Source: Deltaproteobacteria bacterium
Lineage (GTDB): Bacteria; Myxococcota; B64-G9
Direction of reading: 5' to 3'
Assembly (NCBI GenBank): GCA_016935365.1
Contig: JAFGRB010000021.1
Coordinates: forward strand, 1-35,560
DNA length: 35,560 nt
Both the position numbers and the translations under genes were made by a program. This document shows positions 1 to 7,546 of this stretch, piece by piece; position 1 is the first letter of the stretch, and the number at the start of each line of letters is the position of its first letter. The notes beneath the pieces were generated by a model. It saw only the letters and a program-made list of their open reading frames with translations. It did not search any database and was not told the DNA's origin.

Positions 1-110
1 ATGTGTATACGGCTCAGGGCTGAAGCCCCAGGCTTTATCCCCCCGCTGCTTCGCAGCGGAAAACCTTGCGACGGAAAAGATGTGTATGCGGCTCGGGGCT
101 TCGCCCTGTG
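1..110. repeat. Short palindromic repeat cluster (REP-like)
   Basis: No gene is seen here. A 20-base word at 1-20 recurs at 80-99 with two mismatches (both start ATGTGTAT). Several small perfect palindromes are present: GGGCT-GA-AGCCC at 17-28, CCGCTGC-TTC-GCAGCGG at 43-59 and GGGC-TTC-GCCC at 96-106. The last motif recurs inverted at 22643-22653, which suggests a dispersed genomic repeat family. The cluster lies just downstream of the minus-strand gene ending at 111, so its hairpins could also stop or stabilise that transcript. No clear U-tract follows them, so I do not call a classical terminator. Confidence 0.55.
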
Positions 111-875
111 TTATGTTCTTTCGCCCCTGCGTGGCTTTGCAGGGTAGAGAAAACCCTGGACCTCGTCGGTGTACTCGCCGCTCGCGTCGTAGACGACCAG
201 CGGCGGCTCGACCTCGAGCTCGGCCCGCCCTCCGCGGACCGCCTCCAGCATCGCGCTGCTGGGCGCGAGGTCGATCCGGCCGTGCACGAAGCGCAGGCGG
301 GCGGGCCGCAGGCCGTGCTCGCTGCAGGCGGCCAGCAGCTCCACCAGGCGGCGCGGCGGGTAGATGGCGGCGAAGCGGCCCAGCGGCTCGAGCAGCCTGG
401 CCGCGGCGCGCACGACCTCGGGCAGGGTGCACAGGATCTCGTGCCTGCCCGCGGCCCGCTCGCCGTCCGGGTCGACCCGCCCGGTGCCGGCCGCGGTGTG
501 GGGCGGGTTGGCCACCACGCGGTCGAAGCCGCCGGCCGGCAGCACGCCCTCGAGACAGCGCAGATCGGCGTTCAGGATGCGCACCCGCCCCTCGAGGCGG
601 TTGTGGCGGACCGAGCGCGCAGCGAGCTCGGCGAGCCCGGGCTGGATCTCCACCCCCACGGCCTCGCGCGCCCGGCCGAAGTGCGTGAGCAGCAAGGCCA
701 GCACGCCCGAGCCGCAGCCGAGGTCGACCAGCCGCTCGGCGCCCGGGCTCGCAAAGCCCGCCAGCAGCGGGCACTCCAGCCCGAAGCGGTAGCCGCGGCG
801 GGACTGGAAGATCTCGATCTGGCCGCAGATGCGGTCCAGGGTCTCGCCGCGCTCGTCGGGTTCCTTGCGGGCCAT
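111..875 (-). CDS. TrmN6-like SAM-dependent N6-adenine methyltransferase
   Basis: A 254-residue class I SAM methyltransferase of the TrmN6/YfiC type; that family methylates A37 of tRNA1(Val). The N-terminus has the family's GYRFGLE segment (residues 29-35), the SAM-binding motif DLGCGSG is at 51-57 and the catalytic motif reads NPPH at 123-126. The C-terminus has the expected strand LVVYDASGEYTDEV. The ATG at 875 is chosen because the open frame upstream is low-complexity shadow of the preceding gene; the start lies 20 bases after that gene's stop. The histidine where the family usually has Tyr or Phe in NPPY is unusual and could alter base stacking. The last nine or so codons run into a repeat-rich stretch. 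An alternative role is methylation of another RNA or protein substrate; the fold call is firm, the substrate is not. Confidence 0.8.
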   Translation of the reverse strand: MARKEPDERGETLDRICGQIEIFQSRRGYRFGLECPLLAGFASPGAERLVDLGCGSGVLALLLTHFGRAREAVGVEIQPGLAELAARSVRHNRLEGRVRILNADLRCLEGVLPAGGFDRVVANPPHTAAGTGRVDPDGERAAGRHEILCTLPEVVRAAARLLEPLGRFAAIYPPRRLVELLAACSEHGLRPARLRFVHGRIDLAPSSAMLEAVRGGRAELEVEPPLVVYDASGEYTDEVQGFLYPAKPRRGERT

Positions 876-895
876 GGGCGTGAGCGTGCCGCCTT

Positions 896-2332
896 TCAGT
901 AGCCGCGCGAGAAGAGCACGGCCGCGACCGTCTTGAAGCAGATGCGCAGGTCCAGGCCCAGGGTCCAGTTCTCGATGTAGTGGATGTCCAGCTCGACCAT
1001 CTCCTCGAAGCTCAGCCGGTTGCGCCCCGAGACCTGCCACAGGCCGGTGATGCCGGGCGGGGCCTCGAGCCGGCGGCGGTGGCGCTCGCGGTAGCGCTCC
1101 ACCTCGTAGGGGATGGCCGGCCGCGGGCCGACCAGGCTCATCTCGCCGCGCAGCACGTTGACCAGCTGCGGCAGCTCGTCGAGCGAGAAGCGGCGCAGAA
1201 AGCGCCCGGCTCGGGTCACGCGCGGATCGTCCTTGAGCTTGTACACCGGCCGGCCTCGGTCGTGGCCCCCGGGCGCGTCGTCGTCGATGACCCGCTCCAT
1301 CAGATCGCGGTGGATATCCTCGCCGGCGCCGGTGCGCATGGTGCGGAACTTGAGCAGCTCGAAGGGCTGGCAGCTGCGGCCGATGCGCTGCTGCCGGAAG
1401 AGCACCGGGCCTCCCGAGCTCGCCCGGATCACCAGGGCCACCGCCCCCATGACCGGCGCCAGCAGGATCAGCAGCAGGAGGCTGAGCAGCAGGTCCAGCG
1501 TCCGCTTGACGACCCGGTTGAGCCCGACGATCCGGCTGCCGTGGGGCCCCATGACCGGAATGCCCACGACCTCGTCCAGGTGGAGCCGGTCGAGCAGCAT
1601 GTCGTAGAGATCGGGCACCACGGCCCAGGGGCACCGGGACTCGAGGCAGGTGTCGATGGCCGCGATCAGCTCGGCGTGGTCGAGGTCTCCGCTGATGAGC
1701 AGCACCCGGTCCGGCTGCGCCTCCGAGATCGCGGAGGCGAGCGAGCCCAGATCGCCGAGCCGCGCGACCCCCTCCGGCGTGTCCCGGCCCTCGCGCGCCA
1801 GGATCCCGAGCAGCGCGTAGGCGCTGTCCGGCCGTCGCAGGCCCTGGATCAGCCGGTCGGTCTCGGCCGAGTAGCCCACGATCAGCACCCGCTCGGCCAC
1901 GCTCTCCAGGCGAAAGAGACCCTGCTTGGCCAGCCGGAAGCCCGTCCTGAAGAGCAAGGTCAGCACGAGGGCCAGCGGCACGAGGAAGACGGCCGCCCCG
2001 CGGGAGTAGGAGAAGCCGCGGTAGAAGAAGGCCATGGCGAAGATGACCGCAAAGGCGACCAGCTGGGCCTTGACGACGAGCGCGATCTCCTCGCGGGGCT
2101 TGAGGTCCGGCCGGTAGAGGCCGAAGACGGCGAAGATCAGAAACCAGCCCAGCAGCATGTAGGGCATGGCCTGGTAGAGCGCGGCCCAGGGCGCCGGGCC
2201 CGGATCGAGCAGCTCGCCCCAGTCGAGGTAGTAGCGCAGGTCGAAGGCCAGGTTGGCGGCCAGCAGGAAGGCTCCCAGGTCCAGCACCGCGCGGACCACG
2301 CGCTCGACGGTCTGGTCTGTCCTCGGCAACAC
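896..2332 (-). CDS. Undecaprenyl-phosphate sugar phosphotransferase (WbaP/WcaJ type)
   Basis: Polyisoprenyl-phosphate hexose-1-phosphate transferase that starts glycan synthesis by moving a sugar phosphate from a nucleotide sugar to undecaprenyl phosphate at the inner membrane. The N-terminal half has four hydrophobic segments (about residues 15-140), then a Rossmann-like region, a further hydrophobic segment, and the catalytic bacterial sugar transferase domain. Motifs visible in that domain: KFRTM, SLDELPQ, SLVGPRP and GITGLWQVSGR. I chose the GTG at 2332 (478 residues) because AGGA lies 8 bases upstream. The frame stays open to a TTG at 2368, which has no ribosome site. The gene is last but one of a minus-strand polysaccharide run. 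The sugar (glucose, galactose or an N-acetyl sugar) cannot be told from sequence. It starts the glycan that the Wzm/Wzt exporter upstream would carry. Confidence 0.9.
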   Translation of the reverse strand: MLPRTDQTVERVVRAVLDLGAFLLAANLAFDLRYYLDWGELLDPGPAPWAALYQAMPYMLLGWFLIFAVFGLYRPDLKPREEIALVVKAQLVAFAVIFAMAFFYRGFSYSRGAAVFLVPLALVLTLLFRTGFRLAKQGLFRLESVAERVLIVGYSAETDRLIQGLRRPDSAYALLGILAREGRDTPEGVARLGDLGSLASAISEAQPDRVLLISGDLDHAELIAAIDTCLESRCPWAVVPDLYDMLLDRLHLDEVVGIPVMGPHGSRIVGLNRVVKRTLDLLLSLLLLILLAPVMGAVALVIRASSGGPVLFRQQRIGRSCQPFELLKFRTMRTGAGEDIHRDLMERVIDDDAPGGHDRGRPVYKLKDDPRVTRAGRFLRRFSLDELPQLVNVLRGEMSLVGPRPAIPYEVERYRERHRRRLEAPPGITGLWQVSGRNRLSFEEMVELDIHYIENWTLGLDLRICFKTVAAVLFSRGY

Positions 2333-2421
2333 GTGGATATTCCTAGCAGAAAATGCAGCGCCCGTCAAAGAAGCACACGGGGATCTCGGCGTTGCAGCAA
2401 CGCGGACGTGATGTCAATACG
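2333..2421 (-). promoter_or_regulatory. Spacer before the initiating transferase, with hairpin and possible promoter
   Basis: This 89-base gap is the only sizeable break in an otherwise overlapping minus-strand run. It holds a perfect hairpin, GCGTTG-CAG-CAACGC at 2389-2403. On the minus strand a TTGACG (2368-2363) is followed 17 bases later by TAGGAA (2345-2340), a moderate sigma-70-like pair that would start transcription almost at the GTG. A TTGACA at 2417-2412 has no good partner -10. Either a separate promoter for the last two genes or an attenuating hairpin is possible; both are inference. Confidence 0.3.
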
Positions 2422-3609
2422 TCAACCGACGATCTCTCGGTACAGCTCCAGCAGATTCTGCTTCTCCTCCGCCCAGGCAAAGCGCCTCGCCACCCGCAAG
2501 CCCGCTCGGCGCAGCCTTGCCCTGGCCCCGGCGTCATCGCAGAGCTCCCGCATGGCCCGGTACAGGCCGTCCGCGTCGCCGGGCGGCACCAGCCGCGCGC
2601 CCTCCGCGGCCATCTCGCGCAGCACCGGCGTGTCCGAGGCCACGACCGGGCAGCCCATGCGCAGCGCCTCGAGCAGCTTGGTGGGCAGCAGCAGGTCGGT
2701 GAAGGCGCTCGATCGGTTGGGCACCGCGCACAGGTCGGCGCGCGCCAGCGCCCGGGCCACCTGCTCCTGGGGCACGTCGCCGTGCAAAAAGACCCTCCCC
2801 GCGAGCGGCGCCTCCCGGATCCGGCGCGCGAGCTGACCCGTGTGATCGCCCTCTCCGTAGATGTCCAGCCGCACGCCGGAGCGTTCCAGGGCCAGGCGCC
2901 CGAAGGCATCGAGCAGCACGTCTGCGCCGTAGCGTCGCACCAGGGTGCCGCAGTGCACGATGCGCAGCTCCCCTCGCCGGCCACGGCGCTCCTCGCCGCC
3001 CTCGGGCGAGAAGATCTCCTCGTCCGGGCAGTTGTGCAGCACGCCGATCTTTCCCTGCGGCACGCCCCGCGAGGCCAGGACGCGGGCGAAGGCCCGGGTG
3101 ACGGTCAGCACCCGGTCGGCCAGCGCGCAGGCGAGCCGCTCGGAGCCGAGCAGCGCGGTCCGGGCGAGCGCGCCGCCCGCGTCGCCGAAGCGCTCCGCGT
3201 AGAGCTCCGGGCTCAGATCGTGGATGTCGAGCACGAGCCTGGCGCCGCGCGCGCGCCCGGCCAGGGCCGCGAGCAGCAGCCAGTCCGGCGGCGCGTGCAC
3301 GTGAATCACGTCGAAGGGCCCGCCCGCGGCCAGCCGCAGAGCCGCCATGGAGGCGAAGGCCGCGTACTCGGCCAGGTAGACCGGGATCGGCGCGCCCCGG
3401 TGCCGCCGCACCGGCAGCCTGCGCACCTCGATGCCCTGCCAGCGCTCCCGGGCCGGCTCGCCGGGCGCGCGAAGCGCGATCACCCGGACCCCGGCCCCGG
3501 CCGCGAGCAGGGCCCGGGCCTGCCTTCGCACCCGCACGTCGCGGGGGAAGCGGTGGTGGACCAGCATGCAGACCCGGGCCTCCAGGCCGCGCTGCCCGTC
3601 CGCGCTCAC
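2422..3609 (-). CDS. Family 4 glycosyltransferase
   Basis: A 395-residue retaining GT-B glycosyltransferase of the GT4 type, predicted to add a sugar to the growing lipid-linked glycan on the cytoplasmic face. The N-terminal domain has the usual VCMLVHHRFPRDVRV strand-loop and a VIHVHAPP segment. The C-terminal nucleotide-binding domain has IVHCGTL, IYGEGD and the family motif region LLLPTKLLEALRMGCPVVAS with the acceptor glutamate region intact. The GTG start overlaps the stop of the upstream GT2 gene in GTGA, so the two are translationally coupled. Donor and linkage are not predictable. It is the last gene before the short gap preceding the initiating transferase. Confidence 0.88.
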   Translation of the reverse strand: MSADGQRGLEARVCMLVHHRFPRDVRVRRQARALLAAGAGVRVIALRAPGEPARERWQGIEVRRLPVRRHRGAPIPVYLAEYAAFASMAALRLAAGGPFDVIHVHAPPDWLLLAALAGRARGARLVLDIHDLSPELYAERFGDAGGALARTALLGSERLACALADRVLTVTRAFARVLASRGVPQGKIGVLHNCPDEEIFSPEGGEERRGRRGELRIVHCGTLVRRYGADVLLDAFGRLALERSGVRLDIYGEGDHTGQLARRIREAPLAGRVFLHGDVPQEQVARALARADLCAVPNRSSAFTDLLLPTKLLEALRMGCPVVASDTPVLREMAAEGARLVPPGDADGLYRAMRELCDDAGARARLRRAGLRVARRFAWAEEKQNLLELYREIVG

Positions 3610-4475
3610 GGGCGCCTCCGGAGCAGCCCCCGAAGCCGCAGGCCCTGCTCCCGATGGACGTAGGCCGCGAGCTCCGGATCGGCCGGCCTGGGCACGCGGC
3701 GCAGGTGGCAGCCCAGGTAGCCGAGCGCCATGCCCAGCCCGCCCAGCAGGTACGGCGGCCGCAGGCAGGCGAGCGCCGCGCGCGCCAGCAGGTAGTCGGG
3801 CCGGTAGTGCAGCACGTAGGCTCCCCTGCCCGCCCGCGCGCCGCCGAGCCAGCCATCGCGGCCGTGGGTCGGCCGCAAATGCAGGACCTCGAGCCCGGGC
3901 AGGCTGCGCGTGCGCCAGCCGCGCATGCGGGCCCGGTAGCCGTCCAGGCCGTCCCAGCCCAGCACGGGCTCGAGCCCGCCGATGTCCTCGAAGCAGGCCC
4001 GGCGGTAGACCTTGCAGGGCCCGCGGGTGTGGAAGGGGGCGTTGGGCTCTCGCCGGTAGCCCCTGCCGCGCGGGGCCAGGCAGACGCCCGAGGCGATGCC
4101 GAGCCGGGGATCGGCCTCGAAGGCCTCGATCAGCATCTCGTAGTAGCGCCCGGGCAGCACCACGTCGCCGTCGAGCTTGCCCACGTACCGCCAGTCGAGC
4201 TCCTCGATCGCGGCCAGGCCAGCCTGGAAGGCGCGCACCACTCCCGGCCCGGGCTGTCGAAAGCCCCGGTCGGGAAGGGCCAGCACGCGGATGAAGCCGT
4301 GGCGCTCGGCTGCCCGCGTTGCGATCTCGCGCGTGGCGTCGGTCGAGCCGTCGTCGACCAGCACCCAGCGCGCCGGCCTGCGCGACTGGGCCAGGACCGA
4401 GGCCAGGGTAGAACCCAGGGTGGAGGCCTCGTCGCGCAGCGGGGAGATCAGGGCAAAGGGATCACCGGTGCTCAT
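3606..4475 (-). CDS. Family 2 glycosyltransferase
   Basis: A GT-A inverting glycosyltransferase of about 289 residues. The nucleotide-binding strand is followed by VLVDDGSTD, and the metal-binding DXD is in KLDGDVVLP. A GWDGLDGYRARMRGWR segment occupies the position of the catalytic-base region. I place the start at the ATG at 4475, which has GGAG 4 bases upstream; an in-frame ATG at 4490 is also possible and would lengthen the overlap with the upstream ABC gene. The C-terminal quarter is rich in Leu and Gly (PPYLLGGLGMALGYLG), consistent with a membrane-associated helix. It sits between the exporter ATPase and a GT4 and probably adds one sugar of the repeat or primer. Donor unknown. Confidence 0.87.
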   Translation of the reverse strand: MSTGDPFALISPLRDEASTLGSTLASVLAQSRRPARWVLVDDGSTDATREIATRAAERHGFIRVLALPDRGFRQPGPGVVRAFQAGLAAIEELDWRYVGKLDGDVVLPGRYYEMLIEAFEADPRLGIASGVCLAPRGRGYRREPNAPFHTRGPCKVYRRACFEDIGGLEPVLGWDGLDGYRARMRGWRTRSLPGLEVLHLRPTHGRDGWLGGARAGRGAYVLHYRPDYLLARAALACLRPPYLLGGLGMALGYLGCHLRRVPRPADPELAAYVHREQGLRLRGLLRRRP

Positions 4476-5199
4476 AGCGCTCCACGACATGGGCAGTGGG
4501 CCCCTCGGCCACCAGGGTGCCCTTGTCGAGCCATATCGTCCGGGTGCAGAGCTCTCGTATCGTATGCATGCTGTGGGAGACCACGACCAGCGCCTTGCTG
4601 GCCGCGATGAGCTCTCTCATCTTGGCGATGCTCTTCTGCTGGAAGCGGATGTCCCCCACGCCCATCAGCTCGTCCAGGATCAGGATCTCGGGCTGCACTG
4701 ACGCGGCGATGCTGAACGCCAGGCGGGCTCGCATGCCAGATGAGTAGGTCCTCACGGGCATGTCGATGAAGTCCTCGAGCTCGGCGAAGGCCACGATCTC
4801 GTCGAGCTTCGCCTCGATCTCCTCGCGGGTATGCCCCAGGTAGATGCCGTTGAGCAGCACGTTGTCTCGCCCGGTCAGATCCACCTGGAATCCCACCCCG
4901 AGCGCTAGCAGGGCCGATACTCTCCCTTCCACCTCCACCCGCCCCCCGGTGGGGGCCATGATCCCCGAGAGCAGCAGGCAGAGCGTGGACTTGCCCGCCC
5001 CGTTGTCTCCGATGATTCCCAGGCTCTCGCCGCGCTCGATCTCGAAGCTCACATCTCTGAGCGCCCAGACGTCCACGATCTCGTCCCGTCCGAGCAGCGA
5101 GCGGAAGAGGGCCTCTCGAAGAGAACGCCGTCGAGACCGATGTACCCGGTATCGCATGCTGGCAGAGTGGACCTCGATGACGTTGCCTGGCCTCATCAC
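4462..5199 (-). CDS. Polysaccharide ABC exporter ATP-binding protein (Wzt/KpsT/TagH family)
   Basis: ATPase of the exporter that moves an undecaprenyl-linked glycan across the inner membrane. Walker A is GDNGAGKST at residues 64-72, the signature is YSSGMRARLAF, Walker B is ILILDELMGVGD and the switch histidine is in VVVSHSM. The protein is only 245 residues: it ends after the ATPase fold and lacks the C-terminal carbohydrate-binding domain of long Wzt proteins such as E. coli O9a Wzt. In that respect it resembles KpsT or TagH. The GTG at 5199 overlaps the permease stop (GTGA); an ATG is the second codon. It is partnered with the permease directly upstream. The missing domain suggests export is not gated by recognition of a capped chain end, unless another protein does this. 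Confidence 0.93.
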   Translation of the reverse strand: MMRPGNVIEVHSASMRYRVHRSRRRSLREALFRSLLGRDEIVDVWALRDVSFEIERGESLGIIGDNGAGKSTLCLLLSGIMAPTGGRVEVEGRVSALLALGVGFQVDLTGRDNVLLNGIYLGHTREEIEAKLDEIVAFAELEDFIDMPVRTYSSGMRARLAFSIAASVQPEILILDELMGVGDIRFQQKSIAKMRELIAASKALVVVSHSMHTIRELCTRTIWLDKGTLVAEGPTAHVVERYEHR

Positions 5200-5990
5200 A
5201 ACCTCTGCGCGAGCTTTCCCTCGAATCGCCGGAAGATGAAAAAGCCCACCAGGCCGCAGAGCAGGGCGGCGATAGCGGTGTAGGCGAGGTCGAACGCGGC
5301 CGGCATGCGGCCGTACATGAGGATGTCCCGGTAGGCGGTCATCAGGCCGCAGAACGGATTCAAGCTAAACAGGAACCGATAGGTCTCCGGCACGAAGTCG
5401 ATGCTGTACAGGCCCGGAGAGAGGAAGAACCACATCCTGACGACGTGTCCCACGATGTTGGTCGTATCCAGAAAGAAGATCCCCAGCGTGGCGAGCACGA
5501 GCACGATGCCCGCCGTGAACAGGACCTGGATCAGCACGACGACCGGCAGCATGAAATAATAGAGGGTCGGCCACGTGCCGTGTTCCGGAGCATACCAGAG
5601 AGCCAGGCCGACCGCGACGAGCATGGCAAAGAGGAAGTAGACCGTGTTCGACAGCACCAGGGAGAGCGGGATGACGGCCTTCGGGAAGCTGATCGCCTTG
5701 ACGATGGACGCCTGGGCCCGGATGGAGGTGATGGCTTGGGAGAGGGAATCGGAGAAGGCCTTCCAGGACAGCAGTCCGCACAGCACGAAGAGCAGGTACG
5801 GCTGGTTTCCCTCCCCGCGCCTGAACAGGACCGCGACCAGGACGTAGTAGACGGCCGTCATCAGGATCGGATCCAGAAGCCACCACAGGTAACCGAGCGC
5901 GGTGTTCTTGTTTTGGCGTTTCAGGTTGGAAACGACCAGGATCCCCAGGAGATGGCGGCGGTCCCAGATTCCGGCCAGGTTGGACTTCAT
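5196..5990 (-). CDS. Polysaccharide ABC exporter permease (Wzm/TagG family)
   Basis: ABC-2 type permease of 264 residues with six predicted membrane segments, forming the channel half of the Wzm-Wzt exporter. An amphipathic N-terminus (IWDRRHLLGILVVSNLKRQ) precedes the first segment, as is usual in TagG/Wzm/KpsM proteins. The segment GYLWWLLDPILMTAVYYVLV and the conserved FFLSPGLYSIDFVPETYR near the last periplasmic loop are typical. The ATG at 5990 has AGGGGG about 5 bases upstream. It follows the coiled-coil gene by 16 bases and overlaps the ATPase gene by 4. Together the two genes define this locus as ABC-transporter-dependent rather than Wzx/Wzy-dependent. Confidence 0.93.
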   Translation of the reverse strand: MKSNLAGIWDRRHLLGILVVSNLKRQNKNTALGYLWWLLDPILMTAVYYVLVAVLFRRGEGNQPYLLFVLCGLLSWKAFSDSLSQAITSIRAQASIVKAISFPKAVIPLSLVLSNTVYFLFAMLVAVGLALWYAPEHGTWPTLYYFMLPVVVLIQVLFTAGIVLVLATLGIFFLDTTNIVGHVVRMWFFLSPGLYSIDFVPETYRFLFSLNPFCGLMTAYRDILMYGRMPAAFDLAYTAIAALLCGLVGFFIFRRFEGKLAQRL

Positions 5991-6006
5991 GGGAGCCCCC
6001 TGGATG

Positions 6007-7407
6007 TCAGAGCCGCGCGTCGGAGCGGAAGCGGCGGTAGCTCTCGATGATCCGATGGACCTTCAGCTTGCTCGCCGGTACCGGACCTCTGAGCGTGCCC
6101 ACGCGCGCCATCGACACCCCCAGCGAGCCGATCCGCCAGGTCCAGGAGGACAGGTGCTTCTCGATCTCCTCAACGAGGCTGTCTGCGATCTGGACCAGCC
6201 TCGACACCTGCTGCGAGCGCGTCCGGTACTTGTTCTCAAAGCTCGAAGACGCCCGCGTGAGCTCTTCGATCTTGCGGCCCACGACAGCGCTCTCCTCCTC
6301 ACGCCTCGCCCCGTCCACCTCGACGGCGCACGCAGCCCGCGCCTCCGCCTCCTCGAGCTGGAGGCGCATTCGGGCGAGATCCATCTTCTTATCCTCGAGT
6401 TGACGAACCTGCTCGGCCAGCCGCTCCTCCATCTCCTCCAGCGTCCGTCCGCCCGCATCCCGAGCCGATCGGGCAGCAGCCAGCTCATCGCGCAGCTCGA
6501 CGGCCTTCTTTTTCTCCCGGTCCAGCTCCGCTCGCAGCCAGGCCATCTCCTTCTCCCCAGCCGAGGTCATCTCGCCCAGGCGGGCCCGTTCCTCCTCCAG
6601 AGACTTATCTCTCCTGGCCAGTCGCTGGACCTCCATCTCCTGCGCGGCGATCTCCTCTCCCAGGGCCTGGATAAGCCTATCGATCCGGGGTGAGACCTGC
6701 CAATCCTGAAGCCAGCTCTTCAAGCCGGAGAAACGCGAGAGCATCTCTTCGCCATAGATCAGCCCCATGCCATGCGGCACGGGCAGTACCATCCAGGAAA
6801 GGGCTCGACCCTCGAGGAAATCCTCCACCGCGGTCAGCACGCCGTTCTTCAGATCGTTCTCGTAGATCGCATGACAGCGGTCGGCGAACAGGCCCTGGTC
6901 CTCTGCCAGCTCCGACGAACCCGGCAGGACGCCCCGGCGCTCATATGGATGCCGATACGCATCGGGGATGACCCCTGGATCGAGGTAGCCGTCTCGTCGC
7001 CCGTAGGGCCAGCCCACATTGCCGACCAGCACGCAGGGCAAGTGCCTGCCAGCGCGCTGTGATTGGCGTTCCAGAAGCTCGAGCACATGGAATGTCGTGT
7101 ACCAGTTCGGATCGCCCTGCATGACCACGAGATCGATCCCCTCGATCCGCGGCAGGGCATTCAGCGCCAACGCCTCGTGAAGCACGATCGCGGAGCCGTC
7201 CTGACCGGCTTTTGCCCAGCGATCGACGACATGAATCTCGGCGCCATGCTCCCTTTCCTCTCGCTGCAGCGCTGCTGTCAGGTCGTCATCCTCACCTATC
7301 TGGACGATCACCCGAGCCTCGATCAGCTCGGCCAGCGACGAGCCGATCTGGGCCGGCATGGATAGCGTTCTCGGCTTCACGAGCATGTCCTCTCTCGGTT
7401 CATCCAT
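6007..7407 (-). CDS. Degenerate methyltransferase-like domain plus long coiled coil
   Basis: A 466-residue protein. Residues 30-225 align by eye with the N-terminal domain of the divergent 1995-residue protein: both share NWYT.FH, VGWPYGRRD, a Y..P..IP..YR/Y.KP block, IYEN.L..GVL.AVEDFL and GLGI/LIY. The SAM-domain motifs are eroded here. The glycine-rich loop VEIGSDRG has become VQIGEDDD (35-42), DGDH has become QGDP (97-100) and LHDVGWPY has become VGNVGWPY (128-135). Residues about 240-420 are charged heptad-like sequence predicted to form a long coiled coil, followed by a basic C-terminus. The ATG at 7407 has GAGGAG 5 bases upstream. It is the first gene of the operon that goes on to Wzm/Wzt. 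I infer a non-catalytic scaffold or length-control protein at the exporter; the function is unproven. Confidence 0.75.
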   Translation of the reverse strand: MDEPREDMLVKPRTLSMPAQIGSSLAELIEARVIVQIGEDDDLTAALQREEREHGAEIHVVDRWAKAGQDGSAIVLHEALALNALPRIEGIDLVVMQGDPNWYTTFHVLELLERQSQRAGRHLPCVLVGNVGWPYGRRDGYLDPGVIPDAYRHPYERRGVLPGSSELAEDQGLFADRCHAIYENDLKNGVLTAVEDFLEGRALSWMVLPVPHGMGLIYGEEMLSRFSGLKSWLQDWQVSPRIDRLIQALGEEIAAQEMEVQRLARRDKSLEEERARLGEMTSAGEKEMAWLRAELDREKKKAVELRDELAAARSARDAGGRTLEEMEERLAEQVRQLEDKKMDLARMRLQLEEAEARAACAVEVDGARREEESAVVGRKIEELTRASSSFENKYRTRSQQVSRLVQIADSLVEEIEKHLSSWTWRIGSLGVSMARVGTLRGPVPASKLKVHRIIESYRRFRSDARL

Positions 7408-7546
7408 GTGGTCTCCTCGCCGGGGTGCTTGCGTGCCGAGTCTATTTTTTGAGCTCGTACCGAGTCAAGCTCGACTCGAGAAGCGGGTTGACCGCCTTTG
7501 CCGATTCCTAGTATCACTTTGACTCGAGAACGCTCGGAGACGAGGC
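7408..7546. promoter_or_regulatory. Divergent promoter region with GACTCGAGAA direct repeats
   Basis: This spacer separates the minus-strand exporter operon (start 7407) from the plus-strand polyenzyme operon (start 7547). The word GACTCGAGAA occurs exactly at 7473-7482 and 7521-7530, 48 bases apart. A CGAGTC half-site (7461-7466) forms an inverted pair with GACTCG in the first copy. For the plus strand, TTGACC at 7488-7493 and TAGTAT at 7509-7514 with a 15-base spacer is a possible promoter lying between the two repeats. GGAG lies 7 bases before the plus-strand ATG. The layout suggests one regulator could control both operons; this is inference. Confidence 0.5.

Noticed and set aside
876..1634. 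N-terminal extension of the TrmN6-like gene
   Set aside because: It is an Arg/Ala/Pro-rich shadow of the sugar phosphotransferase gene. The true methyltransferase start is the ATG at 875.
2333..2368. TTG start at 2368 for the initiating transferase
   Set aside because: It has no ribosome site, whereas the in-frame GTG at 2332 has AGGA 8 bases upstream. The longer form cannot be fully excluded.
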